Shown one piece after another: positions 39,301 through 51,060 of a DNA stretch of 64,000 nt. Each line of letters begins with the position of its first letter. Positions within the stretch are counted from its first letter, which is position 1. Both the position numbers and the translations under genes were made by a program. Location: contig UWYS01000007.1 in assembly GCA_900291925.1 (NCBI GenBank), positions 868,001 to 932,000 on the forward strand. The letters run 5' to 3'. This DNA comes from Thecaphora thlaspeos. Its lineage: Eukaryota; Basidiomycota; Ustilaginomycetes; Urocystidales; Glomosporiaceae. Under the pieces are notes generated by a model, which searched no databases, was not told the origin of the DNA, and saw only the letters and a list, made by a program, of their open reading frames with translations.

Positions 39301-40266
39301 ACGGCCAACCAGAACATCAACGAGATCGTCTCGCCCAGCTACATCCAAGGCCAGGCGTCGCTCCTCTACTACGAGCTGCTCGACCTCAGCATCATCGAGC
39401 TCGAGACAAAGCGCAGCCTCAAGATCTTCTGGACCGGCGCCCACAACAAGGAGGAGTCGGTCCACTCGTTCCTCCTGCCCAAGACGGCCAACATCAATGA
39501 GGTCGCCGACCACCTCTCGAAGCTTGTCCAGCTTGCGCCTGAAGGCAGCCGTAGGATCCGCCTCTTTGAGGCGGTTCAGAACGGCAAGCAGCAGCGCGAG
39601 TTCCATGGCGGCGAGATGATCGGCAACATCGGCGAGAATGTCGACATCTTCGCTGAAGAGGTGTGGCCCGAGGAGCAGACGTCGGGCGAGGATGACAAGA
39701 TCATCAACGTCTTTCACTTTACAAAGGACGTCGGCCGCACCCATGGCGTTCCATTCAAGTTTGTTGTCAAGAGAGTGAGTACGCGGGGCCAGGCAATCCC
39801 GCCGGTGCTGCTGCCACTGTCAGTGCCCTTTGATACGAAAAGCCTGACCACTCTCTCCTTTCTCGTCCCGCTACACCTCCCCCCGGTCACGCCAGGCCGA
39901 GCGCTTCACAGACACGCGCAAACGCCTCCAGGCGCGGCTGGCGCTCTCGGACAAGGACCTTACCAAGTACCGCTTCGCGCTGGTTCAGTCGAGCACGTAC
40001 AAGCAGCCGACCTACCTCGAGGACGACGACGTGCTGTAGGTGCTCCTTGCTGCCCCCACCGCTGCCCCCACCGCCGCCTCGCTCTTCTCTGAACACAGAT
40101 GGTTGACCGTCTCCCCTCTTGCTCCCTCGCCTCCCTCTCTCGCAGATACGACCACAAGTTCCTGCCAGACGACGTCCTTGGTTTGGACCACCCGGACAGG
40201 AGCGGCCGCACGGGCCGATACGGAAATGCAATGGTACAGGACCGCGGCATCCGCATTCGAAGCTAA
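36373..40266 (+). CDS. UBP15: Ubiquitin carboxyl-terminal hydrolase, USP7/Ubp15 family
   Basis: Five exons: 36373-36375 (ATG only), 36527-36623, 36782-39774, 39896-40035 and 40146-40266, giving 1117 residues (human USP7 has 1102). It removes ubiquitin from target proteins. Domains: MATH/TRAF-like (about 45-170: CTWRIDNW, FSCGGHRWRILLFP), the USP fold with the Cys box at about 210-228 (catalytic Cys219 in NQGATCYMNS), the His box GDLHGGHYFALL (His462) followed by KWYKFDDDRV, then the USP7 ubiquitin-like repeats and C-terminal YLEDDDVL. Junction choices: acceptor 36781 and donor GTAGGT at 40036 are the ones that keep frame. A CTGAC branch-point-like site at 36723 supports the former. If the micro-exon is wrong, an internal ATG at 36591 would serve. 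Confidence 0.94.
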
Positions 40267-41158
40267 GGAGAAGGGCACGGGGCTGGTCGGCAGGCCGCGG
40301 GGCGGTGAGCGAGTCAGCGAGCTCGCAATCTGCATCTTTCGGTCCCGACTCCCTCCCTCTCTCCCGCCTTCGCATATCCTACCTAGCATTCCCCTCCATG
40401 TCATCTAAATCACCTCTAGCTCTCGTTCCGTCACATCTCGTCCTCTCTCAGATGTAGCAATCCGCTCTTGCGATCCCCTACGACCCCCGGCCCTCCTGCC
40501 CTTGTTCGCTGTTGCCTTTTCTAGTGATGTCCCTTTGTGTGTCTCTCCTGTCTGGTAGTCGACCTCCTCTTTCTCACCTTCACCCTATCCAGCCAAATGA
40601 ATCCAGTGCTGCAGAATGACTCTGCAGCGGAAGTCGCGTCGGCCGCGCCGGCGTCGACGCGTTTCGCGCGAGTAAACATGTGGCTCTCCACACATCATGA
40701 CCCATCGGCGTCTCTCGCGCGAGTATACACGCAGTCTTGCCCACAACCAGTCCCGCTATCCCGCATTTCTGGAGGGAGTACTGTACACAAGGTGCGCCGC
40801 GAACGCCGTCTCACCCGTCGTCGTCACACTTCTCGGCGCTCCTTAGGACAGACTTAGGTCGAGCTTTACAGTCGCACAGGGCTGAACAAGAGAATCAGAT
40901 AGCATACATGCCGCGGCCGAACAGGTCCGCGTCGGAAGGGAAACGGCAATCGCCTCGTAAGACCTGCTCCGTACCCTTGTTGGTCTCGCCGCGCGTCCGC
41001 ATACCTTTCGCCCTTCCATTCGACAGGCAGAAGAGGGTGCTCCCCTCGTACAGAGCGACTGGTCGACGGAAAGCGGAGCGGCTGGCTCCGTCGGGCTCCT
41101 CGCGCCACGCCACCACCATATTACCCCGGGCGAGACGTCAATGTCGCTCTCCTTGCCC
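40267..41158. other. Convergent gap after USP7 and PEF genes
   Basis: About 890 bp between two converging stop codons, holding both 3' UTRs. Two repeat units with the CTCGCGCGAG core sit in the middle (separate entry). Nothing else was recognised. Confidence 0.6.
40650..40740 (-). repeat. Two units of the CTCGCGCGAG palindrome repeat
   Basis: A core with one change (TTCGCGCGAG) at 40663-40672, preceded by GCGTCGACGCG and followed by TAAACATG, and an exact core at 40714-40723 followed by TATACACG. Spacing is about 51 bp. Reverse orientation, in the convergent intergenic gap. Confidence 0.8.
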
Positions 41159-42946
41159 TTAGGGCGCCGACAAGGCAATCTCCATCATTTGGTCGTAGGT
41201 AAGGGTGACCCTTCCGGTCCGTTGCTGCAAAGTCCACGAAAAAGGGGAGCGTACCGCGCCCCGCGCAGGGTGGAGTCGACCAAGGTGTCAGCATGATCGC
41301 CACGTGTCTCGCCGCCTTCGCCTAGGCAACATCCGTCGACTACTCACCGTATCGTGCTTCTGGAAGTTCTCCGTCAGAGTCTTGACGACCACGAGCGCCC
41401 GCAAGAAGCGATCAAACGTTATCGCAGCCTGTCCGTTACGTCCCGGCGCTATGCCGCCTACGCCACCGCCGGGAGCAGGAGTCGGAGCGGAAGACGAGTC
41501 GTTAACTACAGCTTCCCGTCAAAGTTTCAGGTGCAAGAAAGCGCACGCGAGAGAGAAAAAAGAGGGGGCAAGGCGAAAGGAGGCAAGTTGGAGCGAGGCA
41601 TTGAGTTTCCAGCGAGGGCCACCGCCGAACGACGAAACGACCGGACCGACGTGCGAGATGCAGGAGCGTCAGTGAGCAAGGCGCTAGAGGACGTCTCGAG
41701 CGGACATGGTGACCCCCGAGCATCGCGTGCAGCCCTTTTCTGGGCTCGCCCCCGCTCCGCGAGGGCACGCCATTCGGCCGCCACAGCGGGGCAACCTTCT
41801 CCTCCTCCGCTGGCCCCGCATAGCAGGCTCTAGGTGGCCTCGACTGGATCCGACGCTTCCCTTCTCCTCGACACATCTCGATTCTTCATGCGAGAACTCA
41901 CTGTACTTCTGCGCGAGGATGTGCAGCAGATTTGGGCTCAGCCTGTATCCAAACGACGTCAGCGCGTTGGCCAGCTCGCCCTGGTCGATCCAGCCCGAGC
42001 GGTCCTGGTCGAAGCGCCTAAAGACCTCTTGCCAGTCCTTGATGTACTTCCACAGGCCGGCGAACTGCGCGGATCGAGACAAAGAAAGTGGGGACCAGGA
42101 ACATCGGTCAAGTCAGTCTGCCGTGGGGCTCCTATGCCCTCTTGCCAAGCTGCGTAATCCCCAACCAGGTCCAACATCCAAACGCCGGTCACCCACCTCG
42201 TTGAAGCTGATCTGGCCCGACCGGTCGACGTCAAAGACGCTCATGAGCATCTTGACTGTGTCGAGGTCAAAGGGCGTCCAGTCTCCGTTGATAAGGGCCT
42301 GGGAGAGCTCGGTGGGGTTAATCTGACCCGACTGGTCGCGGTCGACTGACACGAACCACTGCCTGCGGCGCGGGGCGTTGACGGGGAGGGACGAGGGCAG
42401 GGAGGGGGGTGTGCATTGCAGGATGGTCAGTCGGCCAGAGTGAAAGAGGGACCTTGCTCGTCCGGGAGAGGAGGAAGGCGACCTACCAGAGCTGCGGGTC
42501 TGCACTAGGCGGCGGCCCTGTGCGTGCGTTGTAGACCTGGGGTCGTCCATATGCTCCGCCGGGCGGGCCCTGGTGATGCTGCTGCTGGCCGTAACCTCCA
42601 CCGCCGTAGCCACCCTGCTGTCCGCCGTATCCCCCACCACCCTGCTGCGGGGGAGGGGCTCCGTATGCCCCTCCGCCTCCCGGCGGCGGAGGCTGACCGT
42701 ATCCGCCGGCGCCCTGCTGGGGAGGGGGAGCGCCGTAGCCGCCTGTGTTGTCCATGTTGCAGGTCGTCGCACGATCCGGGCAGAGCAGCGCATGGCGGCG
42801 GTAGCGGATGTCAACGGAAGCAGGGTGGTCAGTTCGGCGGGATCGTTCCATGCAGAGATCCGACAAGGAAGCTGCCGTGTCGTCTGCAAGCGCTGCGACT
42901 CACCTCCGTAGCCTCGGCCTCCGCCGTACGAGTACTGCTGCGACAT
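41159..42946 (-). CDS. Penta-EF-hand calcium-binding protein (peflin/ALG-2 type)
   Basis: Six exons on the minus strand: 42946-42904, 42742-42487, 42362-42197, 42064-41902, 41505-41348 and 41224-41159, giving 283 residues. Penta-EF-hand proteins bind calcium and regulate membrane traffic and repair (ALG-2, peflin; Pef1 in yeast acts in polar growth). Residues 1-95 are Gly/Tyr/Pro/Gln-rich (repeats like GGYGAPPPQQG), as in peflin. Canonical calcium loops are visible: DRDQSGQINPTE, DVDRSGQISFNE and DQDRSGWIDQGE. The last two hands are degenerate (GRNGQAAITFDRFL and RTGRVTLTYDQMM) and are probably for dimerisation. A Gly/Pro/Ser insertion precedes hand 4. It diverges from the NRPS-like gene at 501 bp. 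Confidence 0.92.
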
Positions 42947-43447
42947 GGTGTGAGATGCAAGCTCGAGAGCGGCTGTGTGTGTGTGTGTGTGTGTTAGAGA
43001 GAGAGACAGAGAGAGACTCGCTGTTGTTGTGCCGGTGCGGTTGTGTGTCTGTGCGCGTAATACGTCCTTGTACGACTGAACTGGTGATGGTCGGGAGCGA
43101 ACCAAGGGCCGGATGCAGGCGCTGAAGCAGTTTCCATCCGAGTCGGGCCGCAGCCTGCCTGCTGGCCTGCCCTGTGCGTCATTGTTCGACTCGGCTTGAC
43201 TGGGGCGGGCCCGAGCGCACGGCGGGCCTGCCGCCTCCACCTGTCCGCGGACGCCCTGCAAAGTCATTCGCCCGGCCTGGCCTGCAAGGGTCCGTCAAAC
43301 CATTTGCTAAGGAAGGCTAGCTCTCCCCCACGACCACGACCACGACCACCTTTCACCATCAGAAACCTCGCCACTGCTATTCGGTCCACTGATACCCTTT
43401 CGATCCACAGCGACCTACTACGTACGACGACGACGACGACAACAACA
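42947..43447. promoter_or_regulatory. Divergent promoter PEF protein / NRPS-like gene
   Basis: 501 bp between outward ATGs. A (GT)n tract plus (GA)n tract lies at 42974-43016, next to the PEF ATG. GAC/CAC triplet runs precede the NRPS-like ATG (43330-43350, 43425-43447). No TATA box was seen. Confidence 0.45.
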
Positions 43448-46400
43448 ATGTCAGACCCCCCACCGCTCTCGCTGACACCCGCGGTCCCGCCCTACCTCTC
43501 CTTGAGCATCACGCAGGCGCTCTCGCTGCCAGAGCCCACCGGTAACGAGCCGAGGGACCACCGCTCCGTCAATGCTCTCATCGATGCTAGGGCCACGGCA
43601 GAGGCGAAGGCAGAGGATGATGCAGCAGCGGCCTCCTCAACACAGCGCAAAGACTCCGAGGGGCGCTTCGCCGTCGGCTTCACGGAGCTCGACCAAACAA
43701 CGGGACAGTGGTCTTGCAACACGCTCAGTGAGTCGGATTGAGAGCGCCACGCATCAACACTCAGCTTCAGGCCATCCGGCCTTGTAGCAGCAAGAGTCTT
43801 GGCTGACCCCTCTCGTCTCTCCTCCTGACCCAACCCTCGACCGCTGCCAGCCTACCGGCAGATCCGAATCCTAGGGCTCACCCTCGGACATGAGCTTCGA
43901 GCAAGGCTGCCCGCACCACAACCACACCGCAGCAACGCCAAGTCGCCCAACGGAACATCGCTCGTCGCCATCCTCTCGCCCAGCGGCGTCGACCTCTTTG
44001 CGCACATCCTTGCACTCTGGAGGATCGGTTTCGGCGTACTCTGCATTGCGTGAGTGGCCCAGCATCGCCAGAGCAAAACAGAGCGGCCGAAAGGAGTGCC
44101 GAGAAACGTAGACGGCTCACCCCGTCCTTTACCTTTCCCCCTCTTTCCTTTGTGGGTGCTGGCTGCAATCTCTCGCACACGCAGGCCTGGATCTCCCGCA
44201 GAGGCCATCGCGAACCTGCTGCGCCTCACCGAGACATCGGCCATCCTCGCCCATGCCTCTCAGCTTGAAGCGGCGCAGGCAGGCGTCGACCAGGTCAGGG
44301 CGTCACAAGCGGACGTGATTGTCGAGCTCGTGTCGATGGACCAAGCCGTCCACAACCTGCTCTCTAGTGCGCGAGCGACCACACCGCCGCCAGACGACAA
44401 CGACGGTGACGACGACGGAGAACGCGGACCGGGCCCAGATGACGTGCTGGTGACGATGCACACGTCCGGCTCGTCGGGCCTCCCCAAGCCCATCTACCAG
44501 CCGCACCGCTTCTGGACGCAGTCGATGACCACGGCCGCCGGCATCGAGCTGGCTGCCCTGACCACCACGCCCCTCTTCCACGGCGGCATGTCCGACTTCC
44601 TCCGCTCTCTCCAGGCCGGCTCCACCATCTTCTTTCACCCCTCCGCGGCGCCGGGCGCCCTCACCGCCACCGCCATCGCCAACGCCGCCGACGCCTGTCC
44701 GCAGCGGATCTCGTACTTCCTCTCGGTCCCCTACATCCTCGAGATGCTCTACACCGACCGGCGGGGCACGGGCAGGGATTTCCTCCGCCCGATGCAGCTC
44801 GTCAGCACGGGCGGCGCGCCCCTCCCGCAGGCGCTCGGCGACGCCATGGTCGACGACCGCATCCGCCTCGTCAGCCGCCTCGGCAGCTCCGAATGCGGCT
44901 TCCTCATGTCGTCCTGGCGCGACTTTGACGCCGATAAGGAGTGGTCGTACCTCCGCGTACCTGACGAGCGCGGCCACCGCCTGCTCCACTTCGAGCCGGC
45001 CGGCGGCGACTCGTTTGAGCTGGTCGTCGATCCCAGCTGGCCGGTCAAGCTGGTCTCGAACAGGGCGGACGGATCGTACGCGACCTCCGACCTCTACCAG
45101 CCGCACCCATCCAAGCCCCATACGTGGCGCTACGCCGCCCGCTCCGATGACACGCTCGTCCTCATCTCGGGCAAAAAAACGACGGCCCCTCAGCTGGAGG
45201 CTCAGCTGCGCGCCTCGGACCTCGTCGCAGAGGCAATCGCCTTTGGCACCAACCGGGCGATTGTCGGTGTCCTCGTCTTTCTAAAAGCATCAGTGGAGGA
45301 GAGCGAGGGCGACCTGACCCTCTCGGTCAAACAGGCCGCCCTCGTCGCGCTCAAGCCTACTGTAGAGGCATACAATCGGACCGCCCCACCGCACGCCCAG
45401 CTGGCCATCGAGATGGTCCACCTGCTGCCGTCGTCGGCTCTGTCAGACATCCCGAGGGCGAGCAAGGGGAGCTTGCAGCGCGGTCGCGCCTACCAGCAGT
45501 ACGAGCCGCTGATTGCGCAGATCTACCGCGATTTTGAAGAGGGCCAATCGATCAGCCTCGACGCGGGCGGGGGCGGTGGCAGCGGCAGCGATTCCGACAG
45601 AGGCAGACGGGCGCTGGCGGGCGAAGAGCTGGTCACGTGGCTGATCGAGACCATCGTCCGACTTCGAGGCAGGGGCGATGACGCGGCGGCGGACAGCGAC
45701 AGCCGCCAGAGGAAGGAGAAGCCGATCTCTGGCGACACGGACCTCTTCGTCGCCGGAATTGACTCGATCCAGGCGGCGCGGATCCGCGCTGTGATCCACC
45801 AGAATATTGCGCTCGACGGCCGGCTGCTGCAGAAAAACGTCGTCTATGACTACCCGACGCCCAGGCTGCTTGCCGAGCACGTTGAAGAGACTGGGCGGCA
45901 CGGTGGCCAGCCTGCGCCAGACGAAGAGATGTCGAGGCAGGACGACGAGAAGCAGCACAGGCTGATGCTCGACCTCGTCGAGAGACACGCACGCTTCGAC
46001 GAGGCGTCCGCGGATGGAGATCATGCGCAACCAGACACCGACGGCGCGGCGGTCGAAGGACGCGAGCTGTACGTCTTGACGGGCGTGACGGGAGCGCTTG
46101 GTGCCCACCTCTTTGACCAGCTGCGACAGCGCACAGACGGGCAGCGGTTCCAGCCTCTGATCGTCTGCCTGGTACGCGCCGACGACGACGACGGCCGCGC
46201 ACGCCAGCGAGTCGTCGCAAGCCTCGAGGCGCGGCGGCTACACGAAAGCGTCGCATGGGTCAAAGGAAAGGGCTGCTCGGACGACTTCGTCTGTCTCGCC
46301 GCCGACCTTTCTTCGTCGTTCCCATGCTGCGGTCTCCCCGAAGACCGCCTGGGTCGGCTCTATGGCCGCTTCCGCCGCGTCGTCACGATTCACGCAGCGT

Positions 46401-47413
46401 GGGCCGTCAACTTTGTCGGCTCTCTTCAGAGCTTCGAATGCGAGCAGATCGCCGGCCTCTCGAACCTCATTCGTCTCCACCGCCGGCTGGTCGGCTCAGA
46501 CGGCGGCGTACGGTCACGTTCGCATTTCAGCTTTTGCTCTTCGGTCGCCAGCGTCCTCGGTTGCCCACCTTCTCTCGCCTGCAATACGGCCGTGCCGTCC
46601 ATTGATGATGGGAAGAGCTACAGCGAGACCCTATCCTCTTGGCCTGTGACGGCTGCGGCGATGGGATACGCACGTAGCAAGTGGGTAGCTGAACACATCT
46701 GTTCACGCTACCGCCGCCAGACTGGCGAGGGTGCGAGCGTGATGCGGATAGGCCAGCTCTGCAGCGACACGGCGCACGGGATCTGGAACGAGACGGAGGG
46801 GTGGCCTTTGCTTGTTCGAACTGCCGACGAGGTTGGCTGTCTTCCAGAGCTGAAAGGGGAGAAGCTGGCCTGGCTGCCGGTGGATGCTGCTGCTGGATCC
46901 ATCTTGGATGTCGTTGCTGTTGAAGAGGACAAGGGAAAGGAGGAGGTGTCGATCTATCACATTGTGGCGGACGACAGGAAGGCAGAGGAGTGGGGGGCGC
47001 TGTTGGGGTGGCTCGGCAGGGTGATGAGGTTCGAACGGGTCGAGCCGAGGCGATGGCTGGAGAGGTTGGAAGAGGAGGAGAGGACCAAGTCAAGGGGCAT
47101 GATTGAGCTGTGGAGACGAAACGTGAGTAACGAGGACCCTGGGGCTACGGCTACGTGGCTTCTAGACTGACGATGCTTTACCCGCCGCGGTCGGCCTTCG
47201 GCTTGCTTGCAGTACACGTCGAAGCCTGGCAACACGGAGAGCGAGGAGACAGGAGGCACGGCTCGACTGGATACGACGCAGTCGCTCTCGACCTCTCGCA
47301 GTCTGAGGGAGGCTGCGACGGTGTCCGAGTCGTTGGTGGCAAAGAGTGTGGAGGCCTGGCGAGAGAGTGGCTTCCTGCGCCCTCGCGCGTCATCGTCGTC
47401 GCCGTCGTCGTAG
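43448..47413 (+). CDS. NRPS-like adenylation-thiolation-reductase enzyme
   Basis: Four exons: 43448-43727, 43851-44049, 44185-47122 and 47213-47413, giving 1205 residues. Enzymes of this layout activate a carboxylic acid with ATP, load it on a phosphopantetheine arm and reduce it with NADPH to an aldehyde or alcohol. Adenylation core: HTSGSSGLPKP (about 251-262), GSSECGF, YATSDLY and RSDDTLVLISGKKT. Carrier domain: DLFVAGIDSIQAARI with the pantetheine Ser at about 687. Reductase: TGVTGALGAHL (about 790) for NADPH and a Tyr-x3-Lys pair in GYARSKW (about 988-992), plus a low-complexity C-terminus. It is shorter than alpha-aminoadipate reductase (about 1400), lacks the Lys2 N-terminal part and has no condensation domain. 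No other biosynthetic gene is adjacent. Confidence 0.88.
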
Positions 47414-47672
47414 TTGCGGCAGCTGTGGATCGGAAGAGAGTCCGCTACCTGACCACCGCGTGACCCACACCGGACACACCTAGAACGGAGACGATGCTGC
47501 TGTGGGTCGACATTGTGGAAGATAGATGTCAAGGATGATTGGATTCCAGCTCGACGATGGTGCCCAGGAGCGTCTATTTGTACATTAGAAGGTCCCCAGC
47601 AAACCCACAAGCATGCCTTGTGTCTAGGCCTGGTGGTAGCAGCTCCGACGGCGAGTCGGCGACTCACCGCAG

Positions 47673-47720
47673 CCCGATCGGCCCGATCGCATCGGGCTCA
47701 GATCCGATGCGGCCGATCGC
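47673..47720. repeat. Imperfect inverted repeat of CGATCGG blocks
   Basis: The left arm (CGATCGGCC, then CGCATCGG) pairs with the right arm (CCGATGCGGCCGATCG) across a short spacer near GCTCAGAT. The left arm carries a 5-nt insertion. The RNA would fold into a strong GC hairpin 260 bp after the NRPS-like stop. Confidence 0.55.
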
Positions 47721-48526
47721 CAACAGACATAACTTGTGATCGAGTGGCGAACGGTGGTTGCGCCGGGGCCGACCAAGTGGGAGGTAAGTACCACGTTACC
47801 CGACTCAAGCCTGAGTGGATGTCGGGCGGGGAGGAAGAAGTGGCTAGCCGGAACACTGATGTCCGGACAGGATCTGTACGTAAGTGCAGTACTCGCTACT
47901 TGCCTTGCTCCCTGATGACAAGGAGGCTTGTGTCCACAGGCCGGACGAGGGTGTCGTGTGAGACGACGTTGCAGATCAGGAATGGGGCGGGCAGGAAGGT
48001 CGATCAGACAACGCCAAAACGTCGCAAGCGAACAAGGAAAGGCGTCTTCCGCAGAGTCTTGGCATGCACCTCCCCGCACAAAACGACACATATTGCCGAA
48101 CGAACTTATGGTCCACGGTCGTCTTCTCGTTCCTTCCGATGATGCTGACGTCTCCTTCGATACCGATAACGTGACAGCAAGACGTAGGTCGCAATGTCGA
48201 GCGACACTCAAACGACCAGACAAGCGAGCGTAAGGGATCGAAAGCAACGTGCAGCGGTAAGACGTCTTCCGTATCGCTTGGCCCTCCTTCTGCTCTTTCG
48301 ATATCGGTCAACGCTCCATCGCCACTCGGACCCTACAGTCTTCCTGAGCTACTACTGTAAACCGGCTCGAGTAAATTGACTTTCAGACGCAATTTGCGCC
48401 TTCTAGTGCCGAGCCAGGGATCGGATGAAGCTCACGCTTGCGCTTGTACGGCGACCTCATCCCTATCCTGGCCCACTAGCAAGCTTCACTGCCGATGTCA
48501 GCGAAGAGCAGGCGGCAGGTAGGTGG

Positions 48527-48533
48527 TATAAGA
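48527..48533 (+). promoter_or_regulatory. TATA-like box of the aminopeptidase gene
   Basis: TATAAGA, about 127 bp upstream of the ATG at 48657, followed by a pyrimidine-rich leader (CCCCCCCTCTTC and TTTTCCCC). It is one of few TATA-like boxes at a clear gene here and fits a regulated, inducible secreted enzyme. Confidence 0.45.
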
Positions 48534-48656
48534 AGCCAGTTCTCCGCAAACAGTCAATCGCTCTTTCGTCCAAGCCCGTCTCCCCATCCCCTCTTCTTGA
48601 CGATCCCCCCCCTCTTCTAGTCCTTACTCTTTTCCCCACGACACTCACGTCACACG

Positions 48657-50314
48657 ATGAAGCTCACCCTCGTCCAGCTCACCACGTTGGCGCTCATGCT
48701 GCTCGCCGGACAGCAGTCTCTCGCTGCTCCCACAAAGCAGGCTAGATTGGTCGAACCCGTACGTCCCACCTTGCTCTTTCCTCGACGGATCGGAGGCTGA
48801 AGAAAGACGTGTAGCGTGGACCGCTCCCTTACGCCGCCGTGACCTTTCTCCCTCCCCATGGTCTGCTCTGCTCACCGCTTGCCGCCGCACAGAAACGCCT
48901 CCGCGACGACATCAAGCGCAGAGACCTTCTACGCGGCACGCAGAAGCTGCAAGACTTTGCCTATTCGAGCCCGGGGCGCAACCGCGTCTTTGGTTCAGAG
49001 GGACACAGAAAGTCAATCGACTGGATCGCATCGGAGCTCCGAGCTCTTGGGACGTACGACGTCTCGCTGCAACCTTTTACCGCGACGTACGCCGAACACC
49101 AGGCTGAAGTGTCGATCGACGGCAGCAAGATCGCCAAGCCGGCTACGTTCACCTACTCGCCCAACGGAGAGTTCAAGTCGACGCAAGTCGTTCAGGTCAA
49201 CAACCTCGGATGCGATCAGGCGGACTTCTCAGCTAGCGTCGAGAGCAAGATCGCTCTGGTCAAGCGCGGAACGTGCTCGTTCGCCGTCAAGGTGGCACGC
49301 GCCGGTGCAGCGAAAGCGGCCGCGGTGCTGCTGTACAACAACGCTCCCGGTGCCGTGGCGGGTACGCTCGGTGGTGTGGGACCGGGTCCCGAGGGTCCGT
49401 TCGTCCCCGTCGCAGGTCTCACCCAGGAAGAGGGAGAGAAGGTCGTCGCCGACATCGCTGCCGGCAAGACGGTGCTCGCCGACATGAACCTCACTGGTGT
49501 CGTCGAGAATCGCACCACCTACAACGTCATCGCCGAGACCAAGGCGGGCAGCAAGGAGCAGGTCATCATGCTCGGCTCGCACTCTGACAGCGTCACTACC
49601 GGACCGGGCATCAACGACAACGGATCCGGTTCCATCGCTCTCCTCACGATTGCCAAGAACTTTGCAAAGTACTCCACCAAGAACGCCGTGCGCTTCGCAT
49701 GGTGGTCCGCTGAGGAATTCGGTCTTCTGGGTTCGGAGTACTACACCTCCGTCCTCACGCCCGAGCAGAAGGATCAGATCCGTGCCTACATCAACTTTGA
49801 CATGATCGCCAGTCCCAACTACTTCCTCGGCATTCACGATGGAGACGGTAGCAAGTTTGGCAAGGCTGGACCTGCCGGTTCGGCCGAGCTGGAGCACAAC
49901 TTTGCCGCCTACTTCAAGGACATCGCCAAGAAGCCTACGATTGAGTCTCAGTTCTCGGGTCGATCCGACTATGGACCTTTCCTCGACGTAGGCATCGCAG
50001 CCGGAGGACTCGACACAGGTGCAGAGGGGATCAAGACGCCAGAAGAGGCCGCCCTCTTCGGCGGACAGGCTGGCGTAGCTTACGATGTCAACTACCACCA
50101 AAAGGGAGATACCGTCGACAACCTCGACATGGAGGCGTTCGAGATCAACGCAAAGGCCATCTCGCACGCCGTCGCCACCTACGCGCTGTCTTTTGACAGA
50201 CTCGGTCCCAAGGCGGCCAGGGTGGAGAGGAGGAAGGACACCCACGACGCCCCTGCCAGCAAGGTTGGCAAGCACAGCAACCACAGGTGCGGTGGTGACC
50301 TCGCTCTCCTTTAG
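48657..50314 (+). CDS. M28 family aminopeptidase with PA domain (aminopeptidase Y/Ape3-like)
   Basis: Two exons, 48657-48758 and 48893-50314, phase 0, 507 residues. A signal peptide (MKLTLVQLTTLALMLLAG, cleavage near Ala-Ala-Pro) sends it to the vacuole or outside. It should release N-terminal residues from peptides using two zinc ions. A PA domain covers about 130-240 (ALVKRGTCSFAVKVARAG, AAAVLLYNNAPG). The metal-binding catalytic part shows GSHSDSVTTGPGINDNGSG (His264, Asp), AWWSAEEFGLLGSEYY (catalytic Glu and ligand Glu), INFDMIASPNYF (Asp) and VNYHQKGDTVDN (His). The final 30 residues are basic and may be removed. Most similar in layout to yeast Ape3 and fungal leucine aminopeptidases. 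It borders the repeat desert. Confidence 0.94.
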
Positions 50315-50753
50315 AGAGAGAGCGTTACAAGGCACAAAGTGAACTGAACAAGATGGCGAGGATAGAGTCATGAGTTGATCACGCGACACACACACCTACA
50401 CACACGCTTAACGAACACGCCGCGACGACCCACGCAATGAAGTACTCTCTTGTTTCTCGACGCTCCTTTGTCTGTGTCTCGACATCTCGCCCGCCTGCCT
50501 GCTCGCTATCTTGCTTCGCATCGTCTCTTGCCTCCCTCGAATGAGCGGACGGAACGCTTCAAAGAGCGAGCAACCGATACGACGGCTCGCGAGTGTCTCG
50601 CAGCGCGCCGTCCACCAGCCGCTCAAGGATCGAGCAACATTGGGGAAGATGGTGCAATCGACGGCGGGAACTGTGGGCCGAACATCTTCCGCCGTCTCCT
50701 ACGCCACCGCTTCAAGGCTCTCAAGGGGCCTTTTGTTGAGGTGGAGGTAAGCT

Positions 50754-51060
50754 TTGTGTTTACTCGCGCAAGACGGTCGAAGAGCCTAAATGGGGAGGTG
50801 AGGTGATGCGTTTACTCGCCCGAGACGCGCCGCGTTGACGGTCTTAATGTGGAGGTGGTGACCTTGTTGACTCGCCCGAGATGCGCCTGGCCGCAGATAG
50901 AAGCGCTGGATGTGGAGGTCTCGTGCGTTGCGTGTTTACTCGCCCGAGACGTTTCGAGCGGTGGTCGACGCGCCGCCTTGTAGAGGCTGGGCCTGTTTAC
51001 TTGGGCGAGACGTCTGGATGTGGAGCGGTCAAAGATCGGGTGTTTACTCGGGCTCTCGCG
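50754..51060 (+). repeat. CTCGCGCGAG repeat array, about six diverged units
   Basis: TTTACTCGC-like cores start near 50759, 50812, 50871, 50936, 50997 and 51044, spaced about 45-65 bp. Most carry CTCGCCCGAG (one change) followed by ACGC or ATGC. TGTGGAGG blocks recur between cores (for example 50852, 50910). Forward orientation. Confidence 0.8.

Larger units (their letters stand above)
47414..48656. other. Gap between NRPS-like and aminopeptidase genes
   Basis: 1.24 kb. A near-perfect inverted repeat rich in CGATCGG lies at 47673-47720 (separate entry). A TATA-like TATAAGA at 48527-48533 sits 124-130 bp before the aminopeptidase ATG. No convincing gene; the frame starting MKLTLALVR at 48425 is discussed under rejected items. 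Confidence 0.5.

Noticed and set aside
48425..48745. Frame starting MKLTLALVR 232 bp upstream of the aminopeptidase
   Set aside because: It repeats the 12-mer GATGAAGCTCAC of the true start, but the rest is unlike a secreted protein and it spans the TATA-like box, leader and the true ATG in another frame. Probably chance or a small local duplication.
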